From Atopobiaceae bacterium (lineage in GTDB: Bacteria > Actinomycetota > Coriobacteriia > Coriobacteriales > Atopobiaceae): a stretch of 64,000 nucleotides of DNA. The stretch is taken from positions 1-64,000 of the forward strand of contig JAFWIE010000036.1 of the NCBI GenBank assembly GCA_017533825.1, in the 5' to 3' direction. The notes beneath the pieces are model-generated. The model was not told the DNA's origin and did no database searches. It saw nothing but the letters and a program-made list of their open reading frames with translations. Below, one piece after another: positions 1 through 8,069 of this stretch. Each line of letters opens with the position of its first letter. Position 1 is the stretch's first letter. The position numbers were made by a program, and so were the translations under genes.

Positions 1-591
1 GTGCGCGCCGATGGGGTTGAAGTCGCGCAGCAGCACGACGTCCCACTCGGGATCCGCCACCGTCAGCGAGCGCAGGATCTCCTCAATCATCCACTTGGTC
101 CAGCCGTAGGGGTTGGTGGCCGGCTTCTTGGGGCTCTCTTCGGTGAGGGGCAGCGCGTCCGGGTCGCCGTAGACGGTGGCGCTCGACGAGAAGACGATCG
201 ACTTGCAGCCGTGGGCGCGCATCGCGTCGACGAGCGCGAGCGTGCTGCCGATGTTGTTCGTGTAGTACTCGATGGGCTTCTGGACGCTCTCGCCGACGGC
301 CTTGAAGCCGGCGAAGTGGATGACGGCCCCGACGTCGAACTCGTCGAAGACGGCGTCGAGGGCGTCCCTGTCCGCCACGTCGGCGCGAACGAAGGTGAGC
401 CGCTCGGCCGCGTCGTCGCCCACGATCTGGTCGATGCGGTCGAGGACCCTCTCGCTCGAGTTGGAGAGGTCGTCGACCACCACGACCTCGTAGCCGGCCT
501 CGAGCAGGACCACGACGGTGTGGCTTCCGATGAAGCCGCAGCCGCCGGTGACGAGCACGCAGGCGTCGTTTGGCTGTTTGTTGTCTGGCAT
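1..591 (-). CDS. galE: UDP-glucose 4-epimerase, 3' end outside the window
   Basis: This is the N-terminal 197 residues of an extended short-chain dehydrogenase/reductase that interconverts UDP-glucose and UDP-galactose (Leloir pathway, cytoplasmic). The start MPDNKQPNDACVLVTGG reads directly into the NAD-binding GxxGxxG motif (TGGCGFIGSH, about residues 15-24). Further along are FAGFKAVGES, the SSSATVYG catalytic-serine motif, and NPYGWTK with the YxxxK pair. The visible part ends at DFNPIGAH, which normally sits near the middle of a protein of about 330 residues, so roughly 40% is missing on the left. The ATG at 589-591 is preceded on the minus strand by a GGAGGAAG ribosome site. A larger open frame on the plus strand across the same bases is a GC-rich shadow. 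The identification is secure; the full length cannot be judged. Confidence 0.95.
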   Translation of the reverse strand, partial: MPDNKQPNDACVLVTGGCGFIGSHTVVVLLEAGYEVVVVDDLSNSSERVLDRIDQIVGDDAAERLTFVRADVADRDALDAVFDEFDVGAVIHFAGFKAVGESVQKPIEYYTNNIGSTLALVDAMRAHGCKSIVFSSSATVYGDPDALPLTEESPKKPATNPYGWTKWMIEEILRSLTVADPEWDVVLLRDFNPIGAH

Positions 592-711
592 GTTTCTTCC
601 TCCGCTGGAAGTAGGTTGCAAGTTTTCGAGTCTGCAAGAGTATATTACAGGCAAAGAAGCCAAGTTCGGCTGGACGAAAGTGCCACAAAGGGATCGTGCC
701 TTCGTGACAAA

Positions 712-740
712 GGCCCACAGGGAGTTGCTCCCCATGGGCC
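712..740 (-). terminator. Hairpin terminator after the HAD phosphatase gene
   Basis: GGCCCA pairs with TGGGCC around an inner AGGGAG/CTCCCC stem and a short TTG loop. On the minus strand a TTT run follows. It lies 27 bases beyond the stop of the phosphatase gene and separates it from galE. Confidence 0.6.
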
Positions 741-766
741 TCGTGGTCAAGATTCGATCGCTGCCG

Positions 767-1600
767 CTAGATGAGTCCGAGGTACTTGAAGGCGTTGAAG
801 AGCCCGTCTTCGTTGACATCGTCGGTGATGTAGTCGGCCGCTTCCTTGATCTCGGGTCCGCCATTGCCCATGGCGACGTTGTAGGCGCACAGCTCAAACA
901 TCGAGAGGTCGATCTTTGCGTCGCCGAAGCTGATGGTGTCGGCCTGGCTTGCGCCGAGATGCTCGAGCAGCACTTGGATGGCGTGCTTCTTTGTGATGTC
1001 CTTGGGGCCAAGGTCGCCAAAGAGCGCCTGCTCGTCCTTGCCGCCCCACGTGTTTGCCTCCATGTCGGGGAACTCCACCTTGGAGTCAAGGTGGTCCTGG
1101 TAGCTCGAGAGAATGAAGCTGACCTTGTTCACGTCGTCGCGATACAGGTCGTCGGTGCGCGTCATGCCGTCAATGAAGGCTTGGCCAGCGCCTGCTGCCT
1201 GCTCTTCGCTCGCGCCTTTGCCCATGGCGTACTTCTTCATGGTTTCGGGTGCCTGCTCCACGAACCAGCTGTTAATGTACATGCCGCTGTTTGCCTCGAG
1301 ATAGAAGCCAAGGTGGCGCTCGTTGCACCAGTCAACGATGTGCTTGACCTGCTCGACGCTCAGAGCTTGGTGCATGACGACCTCGCCCGCGTCCTCCACA
1401 TAACCGCCGTTGGCACCGATCATGCCGTCGAGATCGGGAAGGTCACGCTGGGCGATCTCTGCCTTCGAGCAACCTGTGCAGATGTACACCTTGTGGCCGT
1501 TGGCCCGGGCAAGATCCACGGCCTTTGCGGCTGATTCCGGGCACTTGGCGTCGTAGTCGATGAGTGTGCCGTCGACGTCCAGAAACACGATTTTGCTCAT
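767..1600 (-). CDS. HAD-superfamily (Cof-type, IIB) phosphatase
   Basis: This 277-residue cytoplasmic hydrolase has haloacid-dehalogenase motif I FLDVDGTLID at residues 6-15 (nucleophile D8, second Asp D10), motif II near YICTGCSK, and motif III/IV SFGDAKIDLSMFELC near residues 219-233. Size and motif order fit the Cof/YwpJ branch, whose members dephosphorylate sugar phosphates, flavin or pyridoxal phosphates; the substrate cannot be read from sequence. The ATG at 1598-1600 follows a GGAGAGG ribosome site on the minus strand. The gene ends in TAG. It is divergent from the 1712 gene and separated from galE by a hairpin, so it is probably monocistronic. Confidence 0.9.
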   Translation of the reverse strand: MSKIVFLDVDGTLIDYDAKCPESAAKAVDLARANGHKVYICTGCSKAEIAQRDLPDLDGMIGANGGYVEDAGEVVMHQALSVEQVKHIVDWCNERHLGFYLEANSGMYINSWFVEQAPETMKKYAMGKGASEEQAAGAGQAFIDGMTRTDDLYRDDVNKVSFILSSYQDHLDSKVEFPDMEANTWGGKDEQALFGDLGPKDITKKHAIQVLLEHLGASQADTISFGDAKIDLSMFELCAYNVAMGNGGPEIKEAADYITDDVNEDGLFNAFKYLGLI

Positions 1601-1711
1601 TGCCGGTCCTCTCCTGTGGGGTCAATTCATTTGAGTATGTTATCACGTTCTGACATGTTGGATGCTTGGTGGTAGTATGGGACTCGGCTGAAGAATGGCG
1701 AGGAGGTCGCA

Positions 1712-1990
1712 ATGGCGCAGAACGACAAGGGTAATCGTGGCAACGACTGGAATTCGTTCATGCAGAGTCGTGAGGCCCAGGTGATCCTGTACGGCATCGT
1801 AGTGTTCTTCTGTGCGTATCATGCAATCGACGCGGTGAGAGAGCTCATGTCGCCCGAGCGCTCGGCGGCACTCGTCGAGGCGATGGGGCAGACGGCGTAC
1901 TACGTCGTTACCGTTCTTCGCGCGGTCGTGTGCGTTGGTACGGGCGCTGCGTTTGGTCGCATGGCACTTCGTGCCTATCAGGAGAAGTAG
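1712..1990 (+). CDS. Small two-helix membrane protein of unknown function
   Basis: I do not recognise a family for this 92-residue protein. A polar N-terminus (about 20 residues) is followed by a hydrophobic segment around residues 25-45 (VILYGIVVFFCAYHAIDAV) and a second around residues 60-85 (AYYVVTVLRAVVCVGTGAA), so both ends probably lie in the cytoplasm. A strong AGGAGG site lies 6 bases upstream of the ATG. It sits 27 bases ahead of the phosphoesterase/EIIB/ROK fusion in the same direction, so the two are likely co-transcribed. It could be a membrane partner of that fusion, but this rests on position only. Confidence 0.7.
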   Translation: MAQNDKGNRGNDWNSFMQSREAQVILYGIVVFFCAYHAIDAVRELMSPERSAALVEAMGQTAYYVVTVLRAVVCVGTGAAFGRMALRAYQEK

Positions 1991-2017
1991 CAGACGGTTT
2001 ACGGGAGGAGTGCGATC

Positions 2018-4231
2018 ATGGCAGTCTTCGTTACCGGCGACATTCACGGTTGGCTCGACATCGGCAAGCTCACTCCCGAGCGATGGCCCCAAGGCACGAA
2101 GCTCAGGCGTAGCGACATCGTGGTCATATGCGGAGACTTTGGCCTCGTGTGGAACAACCCCATTCGCTTGGAAGAGAAGTTCTTCATCGACTGGCTCGAC
2201 TCGCGGCCTTGGACCACGGTGTTTGTGGACGGCAACCACGAGAACTATGATCTGCTCGATAGCTTCCCCGTAACGACCTGGCGTGGCGGCAAGGTTGCCC
2301 GCCTGCCGGGAGCGTGCAACGTCATCCACCTCTTGCGTGGCCAGGTGTACGAGATGGGGCGGGACGGCCGATGGTTCTGCATGGGCGGCGCACCGTCGCA
2401 CGACATCCAGAGCCGCGTGCAGGGCGTAAGCTGGTGGCCGCGGGAGGTGCCCAGCAAGGACGAGATGGACGAGGGGTGGGCGAACCTCGAGCGCGTGAAC
2501 TTCTCGGTGGACTACGTCTTTACGCATGAGGTGCCGCGCAACCTGCGACGCTTCGCGATGGCGCGCCACTACGATCCGAGCCGCGTGCAGGACGACCCAC
2601 TCTCTGCCTATCTGCAGAAGGTCGAGGACCGCCTCGATCGTGGGCGTCTGAAGATGTGGTATGCCGGCCATTATCACGACGACATCATGCTGCGCGACAA
2701 GCGCCATTGTGTGCTGTACAACCAGGTGGTTCCCCTTGGCGAGCTGCCGGATGGCAAGGTCCATCGCCACATGCCCTACTGCCAGGAGTCGTGGTTTGGC
2801 ATCGCAGGCATCAGCAAGCATTATCGCGAGTGGGTCCTCTCGCGTCGCATCATGGGGTGTACCATCACGTGGTCCGACAACGAGAACATCAAGATGGCGA
2901 CCAACACGATGTTTGGCAGAATCACGTTCTACCCGCAGCCGAAGGGTCCCGAGGTTGTTGAGATGCGCATCGTGCGCAAGATTGACGGCGCTCCGATGTT
3001 CCGCGTGCGCTTCGAGCTCAACGACGAGCTGCGTGCGCAGGAGCTCTTCCTAGAGATGACCAGCGTGCTCGAGCATACCGACACGCGGCCTCCGACGCGC
3101 GTTCTGCTCTGCTGCTCGGCCGGCATTACCTCCGTCATGTACCAACGCAAGCTCAACGAGCTTGCCGAATCGCTTTCACTTCATTATGACTTCACTGCCA
3201 TTCCGCTTGATGCCGCCATCGCGAAGGGCGGGACCTACGACGTGGTGATGGTCGCGCCGCAGCTGGGATATCGGCGTGCTGACGCACAGAAGGCCTATCC
3301 CAACGCCATGGTCATCGAGATTCCCGGTGAGATATTCGCACGCTTTGACGTGGACGCTACGCTGCACCTGCTCTTCGATGCGATGGGCGAGGGTGTTGAG
3401 CAGGCGCCGGCAGGCAGGGACATCCAGATCGTCCGTCCCATCGACAACACCAAGGACGTCATGGTCATCTCGGTGATCCACCGCACAGATACGTCGGTCA
3501 TCGGGTATCGCGTCTTTGCGGATAAGGGCATCGCGGTCGACGGCAACATGTACAAGCGGCACGTGAACTTCCGTGATATCGAGGACGTGCTCGCGACCAT
3601 CAAGGTCGATGGCATCGACGTGCGCAATCTCGATGCGGTGGGCATCGCCATGCCTGGTGTGATCAACCGCGATTCCGTCTCGATGCCGGCGTCTGACATT
3701 CGCGACTATGACCTGGGGCGCGAGTTGGAGCGTCGCTATGGCATCGAGGTCTACATGGACAATGACGCCAATGCGGCGGCGATGGGATGCTACATGAGCC
3801 AGACGGACTTCGACTCGGTCGTATTCCACATCCAGCAGACGGGCATGCTTGGGTGCGGTGAAGGAGTCATTGTCGATGGACACCTGGCGAAGGGGCGCCT
3901 GAACTACGCGGGCGAGCTGGAGCCGCTCAGCGGCATACTCAACTTCACGGCGGACCCTTTCGAGCTGGTGTGGACCTACGAGGGGATGACGGAGGTGGTC
4001 GCGGGCTACCTCACGGCGAGCATCTGCACGGTGTCGCCCGACGTCATCTACGTCGCGGCGCCCCTCGTGCGCGACATGGACGAGCTGCGCGAGTGGCTCT
4101 GGCGCACCATTCCCATGGCTTATGTGCCTGAGCTGCGCTGGGTGGGGGACTATCGTGAGTTGATGTACCTCGGCGAGTTGGCGCTCTGCATCGACAAGCT
4201 CACCAACCCACGGCCGCATCGTAAGTGGTAG
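2018..4231 (+). CDS. Metallophosphoesterase - PTS EIIB-like - ROK-like fusion protein
   Basis: This 737-residue cytoplasmic protein has no signal or membrane segment. Residues 1-270 form a calcineurin-type phosphoesterase with all metal motifs visible: FVTGDIHGW, VVICGDFG, FVDGNHENYD, a TH and AGHYHDD. Residues about 295-360 form a linker domain that also begins the related protein at 51494. Residues 361-450 resemble lactose/cellobiose-type PTS EIIB: VLLCCSAGITS with Cys365/Cys366 at the phospho-cysteine position, then DVVMVAPQLGYR. Residues 470-737 resemble a ROK-family domain (VGIAMPGVI, YMDNDANAAAMG), but I see no DxGGT phosphate loop or CxCGxxGC zinc site, and GEIGH is replaced by GELEP. 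It is therefore more likely a sensor or regulator than a sugar kinase. AGGAG upstream supports the ATG. The domain assignments are firm; the combined function is unknown. Confidence 0.85.
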   Translation: MAVFVTGDIHGWLDIGKLTPERWPQGTKLRRSDIVVICGDFGLVWNNPIRLEEKFFIDWLDSRPWTTVFVDGNHENYDLLDSFPVTTWRGGKVARLPGACNVIHLLRGQVYEMGRDGRWFCMGGAPSHDIQSRVQGVSWWPREVPSKDEMDEGWANLERVNFSVDYVFTHEVPRNLRRFAMARHYDPSRVQDDPLSAYLQKVEDRLDRGRLKMWYAGHYHDDIMLRDKRHCVLYNQVVPLGELPDGKVHRHMPYCQESWFGIAGISKHYREWVLSRRIMGCTITWSDNENIKMATNTMFGRITFYPQPKGPEVVEMRIVRKIDGAPMFRVRFELNDELRAQELFLEMTSVLEHTDTRPPTRVLLCCSAGITSVMYQRKLNELAESLSLHYDFTAIPLDAAIAKGGTYDVVMVAPQLGYRRADAQKAYPNAMVIEIPGEIFARFDVDATLHLLFDAMGEGVEQAPAGRDIQIVRPIDNTKDVMVISVIHRTDTSVIGYRVFADKGIAVDGNMYKRHVNFRDIEDVLATIKVDGIDVRNLDAVGIAMPGVINRDSVSMPASDIRDYDLGRELERRYGIEVYMDNDANAAAMGCYMSQTDFDSVVFHIQQTGMLGCGEGVIVDGHLAKGRLNYAGELEPLSGILNFTADPFELVWTYEGMTEVVAGYLTASICTVSPDVIYVAAPLVRDMDELREWLWRTIPMAYVPELRWVGDYRELMYLGELALCIDKLTNPRPHRKW

Positions 4232-4343
4232 TGCGCTGTGGCTTCTGGGTGACTACCATGGTCGGCTAACCGTAGAGAATAACGGACGGCAAACGTTCCA
4301 TGGCGAAAGCTCGTGCATGCGAGCGGGCTCGGTCGCGCCTTCG

Positions 4344-5255
4344 TCAAGGGGCCCATGTCTCTGGCAGTGGCCGGGCATACGCAGGATGCGCGTATGCCTC
4401 CTGCGCGGCCTGCGAAAAGAGCGGGACGATACCCTCACGCGCACCCACACGGTGGTAGAAGCCGTACGTTGCCTTGGAGTAGCCCTTCCAGGGAAGCACC
4501 TTATGGAAGGGGTCGGGCATGGTGTAGATGGAGGGAATCAGCGCGTAACCAAAGCCTGAGTCGACCAGGCAGTATGCCTCCGACGAGGTGGCGCAGTGTG
4601 TGACGGAACTCATGGGGGCGGTGGAGAAATCTACTTGAGCCACCTCGCCGCGCCGCCGCAAGCTTGGCGGCAGGCAGAGTACCCGTGGTAGGCCCTCGAC
4701 GTCCTCAGGCCCGATCTCTTCGAGGGAGGCAAGCGGCGAGTCGGTGCGCACAATGCAGCTGAGCCCATTGGTTGAGAGGGCCTTGAACCCGATACCGCCC
4801 GTGACCAGAGAGGGTGTTTCGAATCCCATGACCACGTCGACCTGCTCATGCATGAGCGAGGTCACGTTAGCGTCACGCGGGCCTTGTCGAAGGAGCACAT
4901 GAAAGCCCTCGCGTTCGCGCCTCAGCCGATCAAGTACAGGCTCGAGGCGCATCAGTTCGTTGGCATCGGAGTAGGCGATAACCAGATCGTCGCCAGTTGC
5001 CTGCCTGCGGGCACGTTCTTCGGCGGCGTAGGTTAGACGCAGAATCTCCTGGGCGTCGCGCAGGAAGCTCTCGCCCAACGACGTGAGCAGTACCTGGCGC
5101 GTGGTCCGCACGAAGAGTGCCCCTCCCAGCTCGGCTTCGAGCGACGAAATCTGCTTCGAGACCGTGGGCTGCGAAAGGTGCAGTTCCTCGGCCGCTCGCC
5201 GAAAGCTGAGGTTGAGGGCGACCTGCACGAAGCATTCCAGCTGGCTTGTGTTCAT
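4344..5255 (-). CDS. LysR-family transcriptional regulator
   Basis: This is a 303-residue DNA-binding regulator. The N-terminal winged helix-turn-helix reads MNTSQLECFVQVALNLSF followed by RRAAEELHLSQPTVSKQISS (residues about 3-60), and a periplasmic-binding-like effector domain follows. The frame is open for 25 codons further upstream, but the ATG at 5253-5255 is preceded by AAAGGAGG and gives the standard LysR N-terminus, so this start is chosen. It is transcribed divergently from the dppB/dppC remnant at 5456; LysR proteins usually control a divergent neighbour, so it may have lost its target. The effector is unknown. Confidence 0.93.
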   Translation of the reverse strand: MNTSQLECFVQVALNLSFRRAAEELHLSQPTVSKQISSLEAELGGALFVRTTRQVLLTSLGESFLRDAQEILRLTYAAEERARRQATGDDLVIAYSDANELMRLEPVLDRLRREREGFHVLLRQGPRDANVTSLMHEQVDVVMGFETPSLVTGGIGFKALSTNGLSCIVRTDSPLASLEEIGPEDVEGLPRVLCLPPSLRRRGEVAQVDFSTAPMSSVTHCATSSEAYCLVDSGFGYALIPSIYTMPDPFHKVLPWKGYSKATYGFYHRVGAREGIVPLFSQAAQEAYAHPAYARPLPETWAP

Positions 5256-5455
5256 AGGCGGGCATCCTCCTTTACGAGAGCTGCCAACGTCGAATGCTTG
5301 TGCATGGTAGTGATTCCGAAAACGAATCACACATGGAAATATATCACTTCACCTATGTCAACGCAGGTGTGATGCTATTGGGGGCGAGCGGTGTGACTGA
5401 CGTCACCATCGTCGCCATGCACATGATGTTCGGGGGGCAAGCCTTGGAAAAGACG

Positions 5456-6112
5456 ATGCGCGCCATGCAGCTGGCCCAGCGTCTCTTGCAGGCGCTGGGC
5501 GTGGTGGTGGCGATTGCGCTCATCACCTTCGTGATGCTCAACGTGGTGCCTGGCGACCCGGTGCGCATCATGCTGGGGGATTGTGCCACCGAGGACGCGG
5601 TGGCGAGCTTTGTCATCCAGGCCTTCTCGAGCTTCCCGTTCTTGTTGTTCGCGCTGGTCGTGATGTATGCGTTGGGTCCGGGCTTGCAGAATCTATATGT
5701 GGCCCTGGGCTTGCTCATGTGGACGGGGACGGCGCGTCTGGTGCGTGGGGAGGTCATGCGCCTGAAGAGCTCGGAATACGTTTTGGCATGTGTGGTGGCC
5801 GGTGGCTCCCCATGGCGCGTTATCGTGCGGCATCTATTGCCCAACTGTCTGCCCCTGCTGGTGGTTACTGCCACGTTGGGCATCCCTAACGCCATCCTCT
5901 GCGAGGCCACGCTCTCGTTTTTGGGGCTGGGGGTGCAGCCACCCATGGCATCGTGGGGCCAGATGATTGCGGCCGCGCAGCCATTCGTGCAATCGAGCAC
6001 GTATTACTCCCTGGCACCTGGGGCGGCTATCTTCATCACGGTCATGGCCTTCAACCTGTTGGGCGATGCCGCAAGTGACGCGATTGACCCGCGAGGCCGC
6101 GCCGGGTCCTAG
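5456..6112 (+). pseudogene. In-frame remnant joining the start of a DppB-type permease to the end of a DppC-type permease
   Basis: The first 48 residues match the start of a DppB/OppB peptide-transport permease: RLLQALGVVVAIALITFVML then NVVPGDPVRIMLGD. The rest matches the C-terminal half of a DppC/OppC permease: FPFLLFALVVMYALGPGLQN, RLVRGEVMRLKSSEYVLA, the EAA-loop region GGSPWRVIVRHLLPN, EATLSFLGLGVQPP, and the end FNLLGDAASDAIDP. Each family normally has about 300 residues, so most of dppB and the first part of dppC appear deleted while the frame stayed open. No substrate-binding protein or ATPase gene is adjacent. The frame is open from 5294, but ATG 5456 fits a DppB N-terminus. A folded functional permease is unlikely. 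Confidence 0.8.
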
Positions 6113-6323
6113 TGGGTCGTTCCAACAATAGCCAGACGTTGCGCACACCCTCCCGGACGCCTTCGCGCCACGTCGGCCCCAAAACGCCCCCGTCCCCATT
6201 GTCTTCTTTTGCCGTTCGCACGGTGCTGCTAGTTATGGGAGTCGTTGCGAGTCCTCTTGAGCTATCGTTGTTTTACGCCGTGCAAAAGAGCATGCGTTGC
6301 GTGGAACCATGTGGGAGGCCGCA

Positions 6324-7994
6324 ATGATTGGGATGGTACCAAAGACACTACGGTCGGCTGGCGCGCGTGCCGTCCTTGCCATTGTGACGATGACCTGTCT
6401 GCTGGGACTTGTGGCTTGTACTGCGGCGTCCGCACCGCGCGATGAAAGCTCTCAAACGGAGGCTGCTGATGCAAGTGACGCACCGGAGCTCGAACCCATC
6501 CCCGAGTTCGGCGATTATACGGCGAACTACGGTACGTGTATGGCGGGTGACGGCGAGCACCTCTTCTTTTATGAGAAGCACGGGATAAGCCATAGGATCT
6601 ATCGCACCGACGCGAGCTTGGACTCCCCGGTCGTGATCGACGAGATTGACTCCGAACGCGTCGACGCGCTGTGCGTGGCGGATGGGTGGCTCTACTATGC
6701 CATAGTGGTCGACGATGACGAGCAAGACTACGAGATTCGCAGGGTCCGCTTGGATGGCAGCGATCCCCAGTCCGTGCGTCATACAGAGAACGAGGTCGAC
6801 CAGCTCCTATGGCTGGACGGCTCGCTTATCTGCAGCAGGGGAGGATCGCTGGAAATTGGCGATCCGAAGTCGGACAAATACGAGAAGCTCTCGCCAGAGG
6901 AAGGCGTCATCTGCCATGTTGTCGCGACCGAAGGCGGGTTGCTCCTTACGGCGAGCGACATCGACGGGGAGGACGGAAAGCTCTACCGCCTAACGTACGA
7001 TGGCTCGAGCTACGAATTCGATACGCTGGCTGAGGTTGGGTGTGCAGACAGCTTTGCCGTAGTGGGTGATGACGTCTACTTCCTCGCACTCCCCGAAGAC
7101 GAGAAGGACGACGGGGATGATGAGGGCGACCAGACGCTCGAGCTCATGCGCCTCGATGCATCGGGGGGCATTGCCACGACTGGCGTTCGCAGGCAGTTTC
7201 GCGAGGTCGACGAGGACTGCGATGGGCGCGCACGTCTCGTCTCCCACGGCGCATATGTCCTGTACAGCTCGTATGCCCCCAACTCCCACCAGTGGAGCCA
7301 CTTCGGCTTCGATACAGCTACTGGATGTGAGTTCGCCTTGCAAATCACAGCCAACGAGTACATCCACCATGGGGTACAGATTTGCGACGCGACGAATGGC
7401 TTCGTGTTCCTTAGGGACACTGACCCGTCTAGGTTTAGTAACGACCACAAGATCCTAGACGTCACGGAACCTGAGGAGGACAAGAAGTACCTGCGGTCCA
7501 ATTGGGAGCAAGGGCGTCTCTATCCCTACACCCTTAGTACTGTGCTCGAAGACCCAGACGACGCGGTCATCGTCGCACGCGAGGAGGCGGCGAAGGCTGA
7601 GGCGGAGGCTGCTGCAGCCGAGAAAGAGGCCGCGGAAGCCGCGGAGCGAGCCGAGAAGTACAAGGACGAGCCCTATGGTCCCGGTACGAGCGAGCTGCAT
7701 CTCTCTACCGGCTCACAAAGGACGTGCTACCGTCTGGTGCGTATGGACGGCTCGACTGAGTTCATGGAGCTTCTCGAGCCTGGCGAGAGCAAGGTCATGA
7801 GCTTCCCCTGCGGGCGCTACACCCTCAAGGTTGCCAAGGGCACAACATGGATTTCTGACGAGGAGGCCTTTGGCTCGGCGGGCAGCTACAGCACGACGAA
7901 TGTCTTTACCTTTGAGGAGGGCGAGGCCTACCAGATATCGAGTGGCGAACGTGGAGACTTCTACCATGACGACAGCGGAGGCTTCTTGGGTTGA
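6324..7994 (+). CDS. Lipoprotein with predicted beta-propeller (DUF5050-like) domain
   Basis: This is a 556-residue exported lipoprotein. The N-terminus is a lipoprotein signal with lipobox GLVAC and cysteine near residue 32, followed by an acidic Ser/Thr linker. Residues about 60-400 contain repeated short units of the kind DGWLYYAI...RRVRLDGSD and DDVYFLALPE...LMRLDASG, typical of DUF5050/TolB-like propellers. Residues about 420-450 are an Ala/Glu-rich coiled coil, and a separate beta-rich domain of about 110 residues ends the protein. The ATG at 6324 has GTGGGAGG upstream and is preferred over the upstream start in the same frame. It converges with the ABC exporter. The molecular role is unknown. 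Confidence 0.8.
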   Translation: MIGMVPKTLRSAGARAVLAIVTMTCLLGLVACTAASAPRDESSQTEAADASDAPELEPIPEFGDYTANYGTCMAGDGEHLFFYEKHGISHRIYRTDASLDSPVVIDEIDSERVDALCVADGWLYYAIVVDDDEQDYEIRRVRLDGSDPQSVRHTENEVDQLLWLDGSLICSRGGSLEIGDPKSDKYEKLSPEEGVICHVVATEGGLLLTASDIDGEDGKLYRLTYDGSSYEFDTLAEVGCADSFAVVGDDVYFLALPEDEKDDGDDEGDQTLELMRLDASGGIATTGVRRQFREVDEDCDGRARLVSHGAYVLYSSYAPNSHQWSHFGFDTATGCEFALQITANEYIHHGVQICDATNGFVFLRDTDPSRFSNDHKILDVTEPEEDKKYLRSNWEQGRLYPYTLSTVLEDPDDAVIVAREEAAKAEAEAAAAEKEAAEAAERAEKYKDEPYGPGTSELHLSTGSQRTCYRLVRMDGSTEFMELLEPGESKVMSFPCGRYTLKVAKGTTWISDEEAFGSAGSYSTTNVFTFEEGEAYQISSGERGDFYHDDSGGFLG

Positions 7995-8069
7995 CGCCTT
8001 CGGCTCGTGGTGGGGCCCGGACCCCGACAGGCGGACGACGACGGACATAGACGTTGCCTTGCAGCTGAG

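Noticed and set aside
83-718. Open frame of 211 codons on the minus strand over galE
   Set aside because: It is Arg/His-rich shadow sequence in a different frame of the clear galE gene.
1643-2821. Long minus-strand frame (392 codons) opposite the phosphoesterase fusion
   Set aside because: Antisense shadow of a GC-rich gene; no family features and no ribosome site.
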